Source of the DNA: Clostridia bacterium
GTDB taxonomy: Bacteria; Bacillota; Clostridia; Acetivibrionales; DSM-2933
DNA length: 64,000 nucleotides
Assembly: GCA_026418275.1 (NCBI GenBank)
Contig: JAOABQ010000084.1
Coordinates: forward strand, 1 to 64,000
Direction of reading: 5' to 3'
The position numbers and the translations under genes are program-made. How positions within the stretch are numbered: the stretch's first letter is position 1; each line of letters begins with the position of its first letter. The notes below the pieces were generated by a model that ran no database searches, was not told the origin of the DNA, and saw nothing but the letters and a program-made list of their open reading frames with translations. Shown here one piece after another: positions 16,684 through 25,702 of this stretch.

Positions 16684-17778
16684 ATGATCCCTTTAAGTGT
16701 ACCCAGTATAAACGGAAACGAATGGAAATATATCAAGGAATGCCTTGATACCAATTGGGTTTCAAGTGCAGGAAGCTATGTAGATCTATTTGAAGAACGG
16801 TTTAAGGCATTTCTAGGTGCCGAAAAAGCGGTTGTGACCATGAACGGTACGGCGGCACTTCACCTTGCCTTGGTGACCCTTGGCATAAAGGCGGGAGACG
16901 AAGTGATTGTTCCATCCATGACTTTCATTTCTACAGTCAATGCGGTGAAGTATGTTGGAGCGGTACCGGTTTTTGCGGACTGCTGCAGAGATACTTTCGG
17001 CTTGGATGCCGAAAGGCTTGAAGCACTTATTACCCCTAAAACCAGGGCAATCATTCCCGTTCATTTATACGGACATCCTGTGGACCTGGACCCTGTAATG
17101 GATTTGGCACGTAAATATGAATTATGTGTGATTGAGGATGCAACCGAGTCACTTGGTTCTTTATATAAGGGAAAACATACCGGTACCATAGGACATATGG
17201 GCTGTTTCAGTTTCAATGGAAACAAGCTCATTACTACGGGAGCCGGGGGTATGCTGGTTACCAGCGATGAGACATTGGGAAAGCGGGCGAAGTACTTATC
17301 CAATCAGACCAAAACCGGAATGCCCAATGGTGGATTTTATCATGAGGAAACCGGGTTTAACTACCGTATGCCCAATCTTCTCGCGGCCATGGGGGTTGCC
17401 CAGTTGGAAAACATGGAAGAATATATCCGCTGCAAAAGGGAAAATGCAAAGCTTTATCATGAACGCTTAAAGAATGTGAAGGGAATTACGCTCCCATTAG
17501 AGAAAAGCTGGGCACAAAACGTTTTTTGGCTTTATTCGGTTTTGGTAGAGGATGACTATAAGGAAAGCCGGGATGCACTTATCGATAGATTAAAGGAGAA
17601 TGGAATTGAAAGCCGTCCCTTTTTCACTCCGGTGCATACTATGCCGCCTTACAAGGAATACAGTTGCGGAAGTATGGAGGTAACAATGAATTTGGCGGCT
17701 AGGGGTCTAAACCTTCCAAGCTCGGTAGGGCTCACCAGGGATGAGATCCAAAAGGTTTGTGACGTCATAGCTATTTAG
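16684..17778 (+). CDS. legC: nucleotide-sugar C4 aminotransferase, LegC-like
   Basis: 364 residues of the DegT/DnrJ/EryC1/StrS family of PLP enzymes. It should transfer an amino group to C4 of the 4-keto sugar made by the preceding dehydratase. Signatures: NGTAALHLAL at 54-63, EDATESLGS, and FSFNGNKLITTGAGG where Lys 181 is the PLP lysine, followed by NYRMPNLLAAMG. GAGGAG about six bases before the ATG supports the start. Placement directly after legB fits the legionaminic acid order. The next step (LegH N-acetylation) has no obvious gene in the window. Confidence 0.85.
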   Translation: MIPLSVPSINGNEWKYIKECLDTNWVSSAGSYVDLFEERFKAFLGAEKAVVTMNGTAALHLALVTLGIKAGDEVIVPSMTFISTVNAVKYVGAVPVFADCCRDTFGLDAERLEALITPKTRAIIPVHLYGHPVDLDPVMDLARKYELCVIEDATESLGSLYKGKHTGTIGHMGCFSFNGNKLITTGAGGMLVTSDETLGKRAKYLSNQTKTGMPNGGFYHEETGFNYRMPNLLAAMGVAQLENMEEYIRCKRENAKLYHERLKNVKGITLPLEKSWAQNVFWLYSVLVEDDYKESRDALIDRLKENGIESRPFFTPVHTMPPYKEYSCGSMEVTMNLAARGLNLPSSVGLTRDEIQKVCDVIAI

Positions 17779-17807
17779 ATAAATAATTTATGCTTGAGGT
17801 GTTTTCA

Positions 17808-19250
17808 ATGACGGTATATGAAAAAAACTTAGATATGCTAAAAGAAACTAATACGGCATTATATCAAAAGATTTTGGATTTGCCTGTAGAATCAAGTAAA
17901 TATAGTGTCTTGGAGACGAAAAGCGGGAGTTTCACAATCAAAGTGAAGTTGGATGACGAGACGAATGCTTCAGAGTTTTTTCTTCACAGTAAATATGACC
18001 CGGAGAGAGAAGCCGCCAATTTTGCGCAAAGCCAGCTTGCGGAAAAGACAAAGGTAAATGTACTGTATGGCTTTGGGTTTGGGTTTCATATTGTAAAAAT
18101 ACTTGAATACCTGAACTCCGATGCCACCCTTTATGTGGTAGAAATGAATTTGGAAATTATGAAACTGGCCATACAGACCATTGATCTGGGCATGGTACTG
18201 AAAGACGGCCGGGTGAAGTTAATTGCTTCGGACAGTGAATTAGAGGTCGTAGAAGGTTTAAAAAGTGTTTTAAAGGAGAGTGTAAAGGTAATGCTTTATC
18301 CTCCTTCGGTGAAGGCTATTCCTGCAAAAAACGAAAAGTTTAAGTTGATACTGGAACAATGGAATATGAACCGGTATGTCTTTGAAAAAACCGACAACAC
18401 TTTAGAGAAAAATTATTTGGAAAACACTAAAGTCCCGTGTGAAAATATTGGGATTCTGTTTAATAAAACAAGAAATATTCCTATCATCATTGTCTCTGCC
18501 GGTCCCTCCCTGAATAAAAACAAGCACCTTTTAAAAGAGGTAAAAGGGAAAGTTATAATCCTTGCTGCCGGTTCGGCATTAAAGCCCCTTTTACAAGTGG
18601 GTGTGGAACCGGACTTATTTTGTATTATTGATCCGTTGATGAACACCTATAAGCAAATTGAGGACCTGGAAGACCTGGATATTCCTTTGGTTTTCCTGGA
18701 TACGGCTTGCAGTTATACAATATCAGCTTACGAAGGGCCGAAGTATGCTGCATGCAATAATGAGTCCCGTATAGGCATGAGGGAGCATCTGGTCGACACC
18801 GGAGGATCGGTGGCTACCGCTATCCTGGATATGGCCATCAAGCTAGGGGGGAACCCTATTATCTTTATGGGGCAGGATCTAGCTTATACCAATCAAGAGC
18901 ATCATGCCATTGGAAGTATGTATGGTGAAAAAGAGAATGTGAAATCCCTTCCCAATATGCGGAAGGTAAAGGGACAAAATGGAGAATGGCTGGATACCAC
19001 CATTGGGTATTTGAGCTTTAAGACCTGGATAGAGAATAAAATCAGTGATAACAACCATTTGACTTTTATTAATGCCACAGAAGGCGGCGCTTATATTGAA
19101 GGCTGCAAGCATATGAAGCTGCAGGAGTTTATAGATGCTTATTTATCTGGGAATCATGCCCATGGTGAAATCGACAGGCTGCTAAATGAGATTTGGGAAA
19201 ATGCCACGTATAACGTAAAAGTTTTTACATTTTCTATTATGGCAAGTTGA
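17808..19250 (+). CDS. Maf flagellin glycosyltransferase 3 (DUF115)
   Basis: 480 residues, third Maf/DUF115 protein. It has FFLHSKYDP near residue 57, GFGFGFH in the position of the GLGLGYH motif, SAGPSLNKN at 230-238 (Asn in place of Glu), TGGSVATAILDMAIKLGG, MGQDLAY and TFINATEGGA. GAGGTG at 17796-17801 selects ATG 17808 over an in-frame ATG at 17790. It resembles Maf 2 more than Maf 1. Position between the last leg gene and pseB leaves its donor sugar open. Expected to act in the cytoplasm on unfolded or chaperone-bound flagellin. Confidence 0.9.
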   Translation: MTVYEKNLDMLKETNTALYQKILDLPVESSKYSVLETKSGSFTIKVKLDDETNASEFFLHSKYDPEREAANFAQSQLAEKTKVNVLYGFGFGFHIVKILEYLNSDATLYVVEMNLEIMKLAIQTIDLGMVLKDGRVKLIASDSELEVVEGLKSVLKESVKVMLYPPSVKAIPAKNEKFKLILEQWNMNRYVFEKTDNTLEKNYLENTKVPCENIGILFNKTRNIPIIIVSAGPSLNKNKHLLKEVKGKVIILAAGSALKPLLQVGVEPDLFCIIDPLMNTYKQIEDLEDLDIPLVFLDTACSYTISAYEGPKYAACNNESRIGMREHLVDTGGSVATAILDMAIKLGGNPIIFMGQDLAYTNQEHHAIGSMYGEKENVKSLPNMRKVKGQNGEWLDTTIGYLSFKTWIENKISDNNHLTFINATEGGAYIEGCKHMKLQEFIDAYLSGNHAHGEIDRLLNEIWENATYNVKVFTFSIMAS

Positions 19251-19270
19251 GTAACAGATGAGGTGAGTAT

Positions 19271-20254
19271 ATGTTTGAGGGGAAGAGTATTTTAGTTATT
19301 GGGGGAACCGGGACTATTGGCCAGGCTGTTGTGAGACGCTTAATATCCTCTAATCCTAAGGTTATAAGGATTTTAAGCAGGGACGAGTACAAACAGTTCC
19401 TTATGCAGGAGGAATTAAAAAACCACAGGAACATCCGGTTTCTTTTAGGAGATGTGAGAGATAAGGGCAGGCTGGAAATGGCCATGAAAGGAATTGATAT
19501 GGTCTTTCACCTTGCTGCCTTAAAACACGTTCCTGCCTGTGAATACAACCCTTTTGAAGCAGTTCAGACCAATGTGATCGGCACGCAAAATGTGATTCAG
19601 TGTGCAATTAAAAACAAAGTGCAAAGGGTTATTTACACCAGCAGTGACAAAGCGGTATCTCCTACCAATACCATGGGAGCGACAAAGCTCCTAGCAGAAC
19701 GGCTGATATCCTCGGCAGACTACTCTAAGGGAGGCCACCTACCCATTTTTGCTGCTGTAAGGTTTGGAAACGTTATTTGTTCCAGAGGCTCGGTAGTTCC
19801 CTTATGGAAAGAGCAGATTATTCATGAAAAAAAGATTACTGTTACCGACCCTCACATGACCCGGTTTATGATGACTGTAGACCAAGCTGTAAGTTTAACG
19901 CTTAAGGTGTGTGCGACAGCCAAGGGTGGAGAAATATTTATTTTAAAAATGCCTGCATTAAGGCTGGGAGACTTAGCCCAAACAGTAGTCGGTGAAGTGT
20001 GCGGACAACTGGGTATCCATCCAAATGAGGTTATAGTAAATGTAATCGGCGAAAGGGCTGGAGAAAAAGGGTATGAGGAATTGATGACGGAAGATGAGTC
20101 TTTATACTCCGTGGAATACGAGGATATGTTTGCAATTCAGCCATTGACGAAGGTTAAGGGGAAAGTAAATACACCAAGAAGTTATTGCTCCAAGGATGAA
20201 GTTTTGCTGGGCCGGGAAGGAATTGTTAAGATGGTGAGAGAGGCTTTGAAATAG
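19271..20254 (+). CDS. pseB: UDP-GlcNAc 4,6-dehydratase (inverting), PseB-like
   Basis: 327 residues, extended SDR of the PseB/FlaA1 group. The NAD motif GGTGTIG is at 11-17. The catalytic region reads SSDKAVSP at 124-131 and MGATK at 135-139, with Met replacing the usual SDR tyrosine, a trait of the inverting dehydratases. RFGNVICSRGSVVPLW follows. It starts the pseudaminic acid route from UDP-GlcNAc. GAGGTGAG upstream supports the ATG. The other pse genes (pseF, pseI, pseG, pseC) are 35-41 kb downstream, although pseB and pseC are commonly neighbours. A strong terminator follows. Confidence 0.88.
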   Translation: MFEGKSILVIGGTGTIGQAVVRRLISSNPKVIRILSRDEYKQFLMQEELKNHRNIRFLLGDVRDKGRLEMAMKGIDMVFHLAALKHVPACEYNPFEAVQTNVIGTQNVIQCAIKNKVQRVIYTSSDKAVSPTNTMGATKLLAERLISSADYSKGGHLPIFAAVRFGNVICSRGSVVPLWKEQIIHEKKITVTDPHMTRFMMTVDQAVSLTLKVCATAKGGEIFILKMPALRLGDLAQTVVGEVCGQLGIHPNEVIVNVIGERAGEKGYEELMTEDESLYSVEYEDMFAIQPLTKVKGKVNTPRSYCSKDEVLLGREGIVKMVREALK

Positions 20255-20300
20255 AAGTTAGCTATATTAGTGAGCGGAATAGCAAAGGATGAATATAATA

Positions 20301-20334
20301 AAGCCCCAACTTTACGCGCGAAAAGTTGGGGCTT
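20301..20334. terminator. bidirectional intrinsic terminator
   Basis: AAGCCCCAACTTT (20301-20313) pairs perfectly with AAAGTTGGGGCTT (20322-20334). It lies between convergent pseB and the LamG gene. The minus-strand exit is T-rich (TTTATTATATTC). Confidence 0.88.
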
Positions 20335-20344
20335 CATTCATTTC

Positions 20345-21535
20345 TTAGTATTCATCCACATCGAAACTAAGTATTTTATCAAAAATTACATAATTGAACC
20401 GAATTTTAAACGGGCCGATATTATAAGGTTTTGAGATCTTAAAATATGCAGGGCCAGTACCGTTTGCTCTATTGTCATACCAGGTTATAAAATTATCTAT
20501 TTCTGTTGTTGTTAAATCATATTCCTTTTCTGCTCCGTTAATCATAGTTATCGTTAAAATTGCACGGTTGGGAAGCGTTGCAGAGGCTTCATTGGAGTAT
20601 GCACTTTCACCATCCGCATTGACTGCTTTGATGACGTAATAATATTTAGTACCTTTTTGAGCAGTTGCATCAATATAGCTGGTGCTTGATGTTGTTGCGA
20701 TGGGATCACCGTAGGGGCCACCCTGGGTTGTGGATCTGTAGACTTTGTAGCTGTTTGCCCCTGGAACAGTATTCCAATTAAGACGGATATCGGTGTTGCC
20801 GACTGCTGCTGCTAAATTTGTTGGAGCTAGGATAACTTCAGAGTTGTATACTTCAAACTCATCTAAATCCCCACTAAAACGATATTGAGGGTAATCTGGT
20901 GTTAGTCTTCCCACACAGAGATTATATGAAGGGTCATTAGTTTCGGTGCTTGTAGCTGTTGAAACAGTATCAAGTATATTGTCAATATATAATTTAACTG
21001 CATTTGTTTGAGTAGTACCATCCCATGTTAATAATACATCATGCCAGTCACCATTATTAACGCTTCTTGTTGAGATTATAATAAACAATAATGATGATGT
21101 TCCCTGCTTACAATCAAATGCTATCTTTCCATCTGATGTTATTCCGCTAGTCATTCCATAATCAGTAATAGTTGTGGTATTGCTGAATATATGCTCGGTT
21201 TGGTTTGATATTGTTCTAATTTTAAATCGTATACTTTTTTTACCCTTAGGTATAACTTTACTGTTAAAACTAATATAATCACTAGTTCCATTAAAATGCC
21301 GGGCATTCCCATTCGAGCCAGATATTATAGTGGTTCCGGTAGCAGTACCGTTGATACCATTACTGGTAACTGAATCAGTTACTACAGTTCCACTGTCACT
21401 ATCAAAAGTATATTTATGTATAGGTGTAAATGTGGAAGTTGAGCTATCCGCGAATACAGTAGCTTGGCCAAACGACACTGTAATAAAAATTAAAACCAGG
21501 GAGATACTTGATAATGCCTTCCTAAACATTCTCAT
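20345..21535 (-). CDS. secreted LamG-FN3 protein 1
   Basis: 396 residues. An N-terminal signal peptide (basic MRMFRKAL, hydrophobic SLVLIFITVSFG, then ATVFADS) is followed by a laminin-G/concanavalin-like domain at about 36-230 (HKYTFDSDSG to GDLDEFEVYN), a fibronectin type III domain at about 235-325 (NLAAAVGNTDIRLNWNTV to YSNEASATL), and a 70-residue C-terminal region with a TMINGAEKEYDL start and FDKILSFDVDEY end. GGAGG nine bases upstream on the minus strand selects the ATG at 21535. Such proteins usually bind carbohydrate or act at the cell surface; no catalytic motif and no LPXTG or S-layer anchor is visible. A paralogue with a different C terminus lies at 61.3-62.7 kb, also on the minus strand. 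Confidence 0.82.
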   Translation of the reverse strand: MRMFRKALSSISLVLIFITVSFGQATVFADSSTSTFTPIHKYTFDSDSGTVVTDSVTSNGINGTATGTTIISGSNGNARHFNGTSDYISFNSKVIPKGKKSIRFKIRTISNQTEHIFSNTTTITDYGMTSGITSDGKIAFDCKQGTSSLLFIIISTRSVNNGDWHDVLLTWDGTTQTNAVKLYIDNILDTVSTATSTETNDPSYNLCVGRLTPDYPQYRFSGDLDEFEVYNSEVILAPTNLAAAVGNTDIRLNWNTVPGANSYKVYRSTTQGGPYGDPIATTSSTSYIDATAQKGTKYYYVIKAVNADGESAYSNEASATLPNRAILTITMINGAEKEYDLTTTEIDNFITWYDNRANGTGPAYFKISKPYNIGPFKIRFNYVIFDKILSFDVDEY

Positions 21536-21947
21536 CAAACAATTCCTCCAGTAAATTTATTTATACGCGCGCACAAAAAATATTATATGCCCATTTTATG
21601 TAAAATAATAGCCTGTAAAAAAATGTAGAAATATGGTATAATGGCCTGCAAAATTAGAGAGTGCAAAATCCGTATATTTGCTTTCAACCCACAATTTAGT
21701 CCGAATATTTATATACACTTCCCATTTTTTTATGTTATAATATCAAAAAGATTCTTATGAAACATATATTTTAATTTCTGTTTATATTCAACTATTTAAA
21801 ACCTGATTTTTGTTTAAAGAAGCCTTTGTTTTACCGATAAATAAATTAAGTAAATTAAGTATATTATGCCAGTAATTTGCCCTTAAATGGGCTGCATGAA
21901 GTACTGCTAACAATTTGAAGCAGCTTTAGTATGGAGTGTGAATATTG
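21536..21947. other. divergent intergenic region
   Basis: 412 bp between the minus-strand LamG gene and the plus-strand glycan cluster. Very AT-rich. It holds a sigma-28-like site at 21815-21841 reading into the cluster. I see no gene and no clear terminator. Confidence 0.7.
21815..21841 (+). promoter_or_regulatory. sigma-28-like promoter of the glycan cluster
   Basis: TAAA at 21815-21818 and CCGATAAA at 21834-21841. The distance to CGATAA is one base shorter than in the flagellin promoters. The first gene of the cluster starts about 107 bases downstream. Confidence 0.5.
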
Positions 21948-22940
21948 ATGAAAAATTATCATCTTTTTCTTGAAGAGTTGAAAGAAAAGCATCAAATATT
22001 AAAAGAGATAGATTTTAAATGCGATATAGACAACTTGAATTCTGGAAAATATACAATTTACTCAAATAAAGAAATTCTACAATTTTTGTATCAGCCTGTA
22101 AAATATATTAATTTAAGTGATCATGTGGTTTCCTATGGTGATGTACTGGATACCCCAGAATATTTAGAGCTATTGCCAACTGACAATTATTACACCTCCC
22201 AGAATAATTATAAGAGTACTGTAGGCGTTTTTAAGGATAGCATCTATAGCCAGGAGGTTAATTTTATTCATATACAATTTGACCTTAGGGAAAATAAATA
22301 TATGATGTTTAGCCTGGTTCCCAGGTCACTATATGAAGTTCTTTTGAATTTTAAAGCGGGAATTGCTACATGGGGGGATATTCAAAGGGGCGGAAAAGAA
22401 AAGGGTAATATTTCTGTTAGAAACGTATTTTTTAATAACTATTTATATATAGGTAAATATGATGGAGACGAGGAAATAACACAAGATCAGATTTCTGTAC
22501 CTATAAAACTGGATGATATAAAAGATTATTTTATAAATTTGAAACAGGGTTATTTTATGTATAACTTGTCCAAAAAGGAAATATATACGCAAGACCTTTT
22601 GTTGAATGGGGAAATGTATTTATTCTTTGGATGCCATATTAATGCAGAAGATCCGGAAGTTAAAAATAAAAGTGTAAAAATTAAGGGGATTACCTATGGC
22701 TCAGTGGAAGGATATATTTACCTTAAGGAAATTAATTTAATAGGGGCTAAAGCAAGTGTATTTGCCTATTATGACGGTGATATATGTATACAATACCTAT
22801 CCAATGACAAAAAACAATGGAAAAACGTTGAACAAAATACTTGTTTAAAGGATGTTTCAGGTTCTTTAAACTTACGTATTCGTATGAATACGTTAAGTAA
22901 ACTTTATAAACTATTTATTACTACTGATAGGCTAGAGTAA
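21948..22940 (+). CDS. hypothetical protein heading the glycan cluster
   Basis: 330 residues, family not recognised. No signal peptide, no membrane segment and no catalytic motif that I can name. The sequence is rich in Tyr, Ile, Asp and Asn and appears mainly beta, with repeated short strands such as VNFIHIQFDLRENKYMMFSL and YGSVEGYIYLKEINL. It could be a jelly-roll or carbohydrate-binding-like fold (weak inference). GGAGTG about ten bases upstream supports ATG 21948; a TTG at 21945 is in frame. It is separated from the next gene by 33 bp and is the first gene after the sigma-28-like promoter. Confidence 0.75.
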   Translation: MKNYHLFLEELKEKHQILKEIDFKCDIDNLNSGKYTIYSNKEILQFLYQPVKYINLSDHVVSYGDVLDTPEYLELLPTDNYYTSQNNYKSTVGVFKDSIYSQEVNFIHIQFDLRENKYMMFSLVPRSLYEVLLNFKAGIATWGDIQRGGKEKGNISVRNVFFNNYLYIGKYDGDEEITQDQISVPIKLDDIKDYFINLKQGYFMYNLSKKEIYTQDLLLNGEMYLFFGCHINAEDPEVKNKSVKIKGITYGSVEGYIYLKEINLIGAKASVFAYYDGDICIQYLSNDKKQWKNVEQNTCLKDVSGSLNLRIRMNTLSKLYKLFITTDRLE

Positions 22941-22973
22941 TATTGAGAATTTATACACCGGGGTGAAGAAAAT

Positions 22974-24527
22974 ATGAAAGATAATGCAAATGGTTCTAAA
23001 TTGATAAGTCCGGGTGCTTTTTTGAAAAAACGGGAGTACTTTCGTCAAGAAAGTAAAAAGGTTATTCACTGTCATGGAGTTTTTGATTTGTTACATCCTG
23101 GACATATAGCTCATCTTGAAGAGGCTAAGTCATTAGGGGATATTTTAGTTGTATCAATAACGTCAGAACCTTATGTAAATAAAGGACCGGGCCGACCCTA
23201 TTTTTCTGATGAACTAAGAACAAAATCCTTAGCTGCCCTTGAGTGTGTAGATTATGTAATTCTTTCAGAGACGACTACTGCGCTTGAAATAATAGAATTT
23301 ATACAGCCTGACCTATATGTAAAGGGAAAGGAATATGAAAATTTTGCAAATGATATTACTCAAAATATCGATAGGGAGGTCAACAAGGTTAAATCTTATG
23401 GTGGAGAAGTCTATTTTACAGATGGTATCACCTTTAGTTCTACCAAGTTGATTAATAATATTTTTCCAGTATTTTCGCCCGAAATAAAGGAATATGCAAA
23501 AGTCATGTCTAAGGGTTGTTCCCTTGAAGTTATTAAGAGTATATTAAATGATTTAAATGATTTAAATGTCTTAGTAGTCGGCGATATCATCATTGATGAG
23601 TATGTTTTTTGTACTTTGCAGGGGTTGACATCAAAAGATCGTGCCATTTCTGCAAAATATTTAAGGGAAGAACGCTATCTGGGGGGGGCTTTGGCTATTG
23701 CACGACACCTTTCCGGATTTATAAAAAGTGTGACTGTGTGTAGTATTGTTGGCGATGAGTCTCATATTCATACACAAATCCTAAATGATCTAAGTAAAGA
23801 TATGCTGTTGGATTTGCAATTTGATTCAAGATGCCGTACAACCATAAAACGCCGGTTTATTGAGAAGTATGGAATACGAAATGAATATAACAAAATATTT
23901 TCTGTCAACTATTTAATGGGAGAGGAACATAATAAGGAAATTGATAGGGCGTGTTTTTATAAAAAACTTCATGAGAACCTATTTAATTATGATATTGTCA
24001 TTTTAGCAGATTACGGACATGGTTTGATTGATCGGACAGCAATGGAAATTATTCAGGATAGGGCTAAGTTTTTAGCTTTGAATTGTCAAACAAATTCGTC
24101 TAATTATGGAACGAACTTAATTACAAAATATTGCCGTGCGGATACTTTTACTCTGGATCAGAGAGAACTAAGCTTGGCCTATGGAACAAACTCCGATGAG
24201 TATGAGGCAATTTTGCCGAAATTGCAAAACCATTTGGGAAGTAAGATCGGATGGCTTACCCTTGGTTCCTTAGGTGCAATTGCTGTTTATCAAGGAACCG
24301 ACTTTACTAGAGCACCTGCATTAACACTTACAGTTCAAGACACAGTTGGTGCTGGGGATGCTTTTTTTTCACTCTCAAGTATTTGTGCAAAACTTGGAGT
24401 ATCACCGGAAATTAGTACATTATTTGGTAATTTGTCTGGGGCATTGGCTTCGAGTACACTAGGAAATTCAAAAGCAGTTTCTAAAGTTGACTTTTTAAAA
24501 TTTGCTTCTACATTACTTAATTTTTGA
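22974..24527 (+). CDS. heptose-phosphate nucleotidyltransferase/kinase fusion, inverted HldE order
   Basis: 517 residues. The N-terminal domain (about 28-165) is a cytidylyltransferase-like nucleotidyltransferase with HCHGVFDLLHPGH (HPGH at 41-44). The C-terminal domain (about 185-517) is a PfkB/ribokinase-type kinase with VVGDIIIDEY and the GAGDAF anion-hole motif at 459-464. Both activities occur in HldE, which phosphorylates heptose-7-phosphate at C1 and then adenylylates heptose-1-phosphate, but HldE has the kinase first. The LGGALAIARHL segment is also HldE-like. With gmhA and gmhB at 40.2-41.4 kb it completes an NDP-heptose route. GGGGTGA upstream supports the ATG. Confidence 0.8.
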   Translation: MKDNANGSKLISPGAFLKKREYFRQESKKVIHCHGVFDLLHPGHIAHLEEAKSLGDILVVSITSEPYVNKGPGRPYFSDELRTKSLAALECVDYVILSETTTALEIIEFIQPDLYVKGKEYENFANDITQNIDREVNKVKSYGGEVYFTDGITFSSTKLINNIFPVFSPEIKEYAKVMSKGCSLEVIKSILNDLNDLNVLVVGDIIIDEYVFCTLQGLTSKDRAISAKYLREERYLGGALAIARHLSGFIKSVTVCSIVGDESHIHTQILNDLSKDMLLDLQFDSRCRTTIKRRFIEKYGIRNEYNKIFSVNYLMGEEHNKEIDRACFYKKLHENLFNYDIVILADYGHGLIDRTAMEIIQDRAKFLALNCQTNSSNYGTNLITKYCRADTFTLDQRELSLAYGTNSDEYEAILPKLQNHLGSKIGWLTLGSLGAIAVYQGTDFTRAPALTLTVQDTVGAGDAFFSLSSICAKLGVSPEISTLFGNLSGALASSTLGNSKAVSKVDFLKFASTLLNF

Positions 24528-24545
24528 TTGAAAGGGATGTTATGA

Positions 24546-25613
24546 TTGAAGGATCGTTTAAAAATGGATTCACATAAGTTGATATATCATCCCGAAAGGG
24601 TTGCAGCGTGGAGAAACGGTGAAAATATATATCCTATCTGTATTGAAATTTCTCCCTCTGGAAACTGTAACCACCGGTGTATTTTTTGTGGGTTGGATTA
24701 TTTGGAATATAAGCCTGTTTTTCTTGATAAAGATTTAATTGTAGATAACCTTAAACAAATGAAGGAAAAAGGATTAAAAAGTGTGGTAATTGCAGGTGAA
24801 GGAGAGCCATTACTAAATAAACATACGTCCTTTATTATCAACCGTGCTAGGGAGTTTAATATTGATGTTGCTATGTCATCCAATGGAGTTTTATTTGATA
24901 GGCAATTTGCGGTCGAATGTTTGAAAGCGTTGACCTGGGTACGTTTTAGTATAAATGCCGGAAATGATAAGAATCATCAACTGATTCATAAAAGTAGGCC
25001 GGGGGATTTTCATAAAACCTTGGAAAACATAAAAAATGCAGTAGATATTAAGAAGAAACATAATTTAAAAACTACAATTGGGGTCCAGTTGGTATTGCTT
25101 CCTCAGAATGTAAATGATGTAATTGGATTTGCAAAACAATTAAAAGAGTTGAAAGTAGATTATTTTACTGTTAAACCTTATTCACAACATCCTAAAAGCA
25201 ATGTAAAAATTGATAATGAGAGTATTAACTATGATCAATTTTTATTTTTAGAAGAACAGTTAAATTTGATAGCTAATCAGGAGTTCAAGATAATTTTTCG
25301 TTCAGAATCTATGAAAAGGAAAAAGGAAAGGAAATGCTATGATCGTTGCCTTGGACATCCTTTTTGGGCATATATCGATGCAAATGCCAAAGTATGGGCA
25401 TGTATTGCATATATAGGTGATCCGGAATTTTTCTTAGGAAGCTTAAAGCATAATAGTTTTGTCGAGTTGTGGGAGGGGAAAGAACGAGATAATTTTTTAA
25501 ATAAAATGAAAGTGATGGATGTTCGTAAGTGTAGAGAACTTTGTCGGTTGGATGAAATAAATAAGTACTTACATGAGCTAACATACTCAGGGGAACATGT
25601 TAACTTTATATAA
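24546..25613 (+). CDS. radical SAM enzyme, HVNFI-tail pair member 1
   Basis: 355 residues. Radical SAM motif CNHRCIFC at Cys 41, 45, 48, followed by a GEGEP region. The C-terminal region carries CYDRC, DANAKVWACI, GSLKHNSFVELW and CRELC, a SPASM-like set for an auxiliary iron-sulfur cluster. It ends SGEHVNFI. The next gene has the same layout and the same last five residues. Start: TTG at 24546 with AAAGGG nine bases upstream, or ATG at 24564 with AAGGA ten bases upstream; I keep the longer form. Possible roles include sugar epimerisation, dehydration or C-C bond chemistry on the glycan; the substrate is unknown. Confidence 0.8.
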   Translation: MKDRLKMDSHKLIYHPERVAAWRNGENIYPICIEISPSGNCNHRCIFCGLDYLEYKPVFLDKDLIVDNLKQMKEKGLKSVVIAGEGEPLLNKHTSFIINRAREFNIDVAMSSNGVLFDRQFAVECLKALTWVRFSINAGNDKNHQLIHKSRPGDFHKTLENIKNAVDIKKKHNLKTTIGVQLVLLPQNVNDVIGFAKQLKELKVDYFTVKPYSQHPKSNVKIDNESINYDQFLFLEEQLNLIANQEFKIIFRSESMKRKKERKCYDRCLGHPFWAYIDANAKVWACIAYIGDPEFFLGSLKHNSFVELWEGKERDNFLNKMKVMDVRKCRELCRLDEINKYLHELTYSGEHVNFI

Positions 25614-25702
25614 TAATTTAATGTAGTATGGTTAACTGAATAAGATGCTTAGTTACAAATCTTGACTAATTGTATTCATTACGTGCTACAATGGAGGGTA
25701 AA

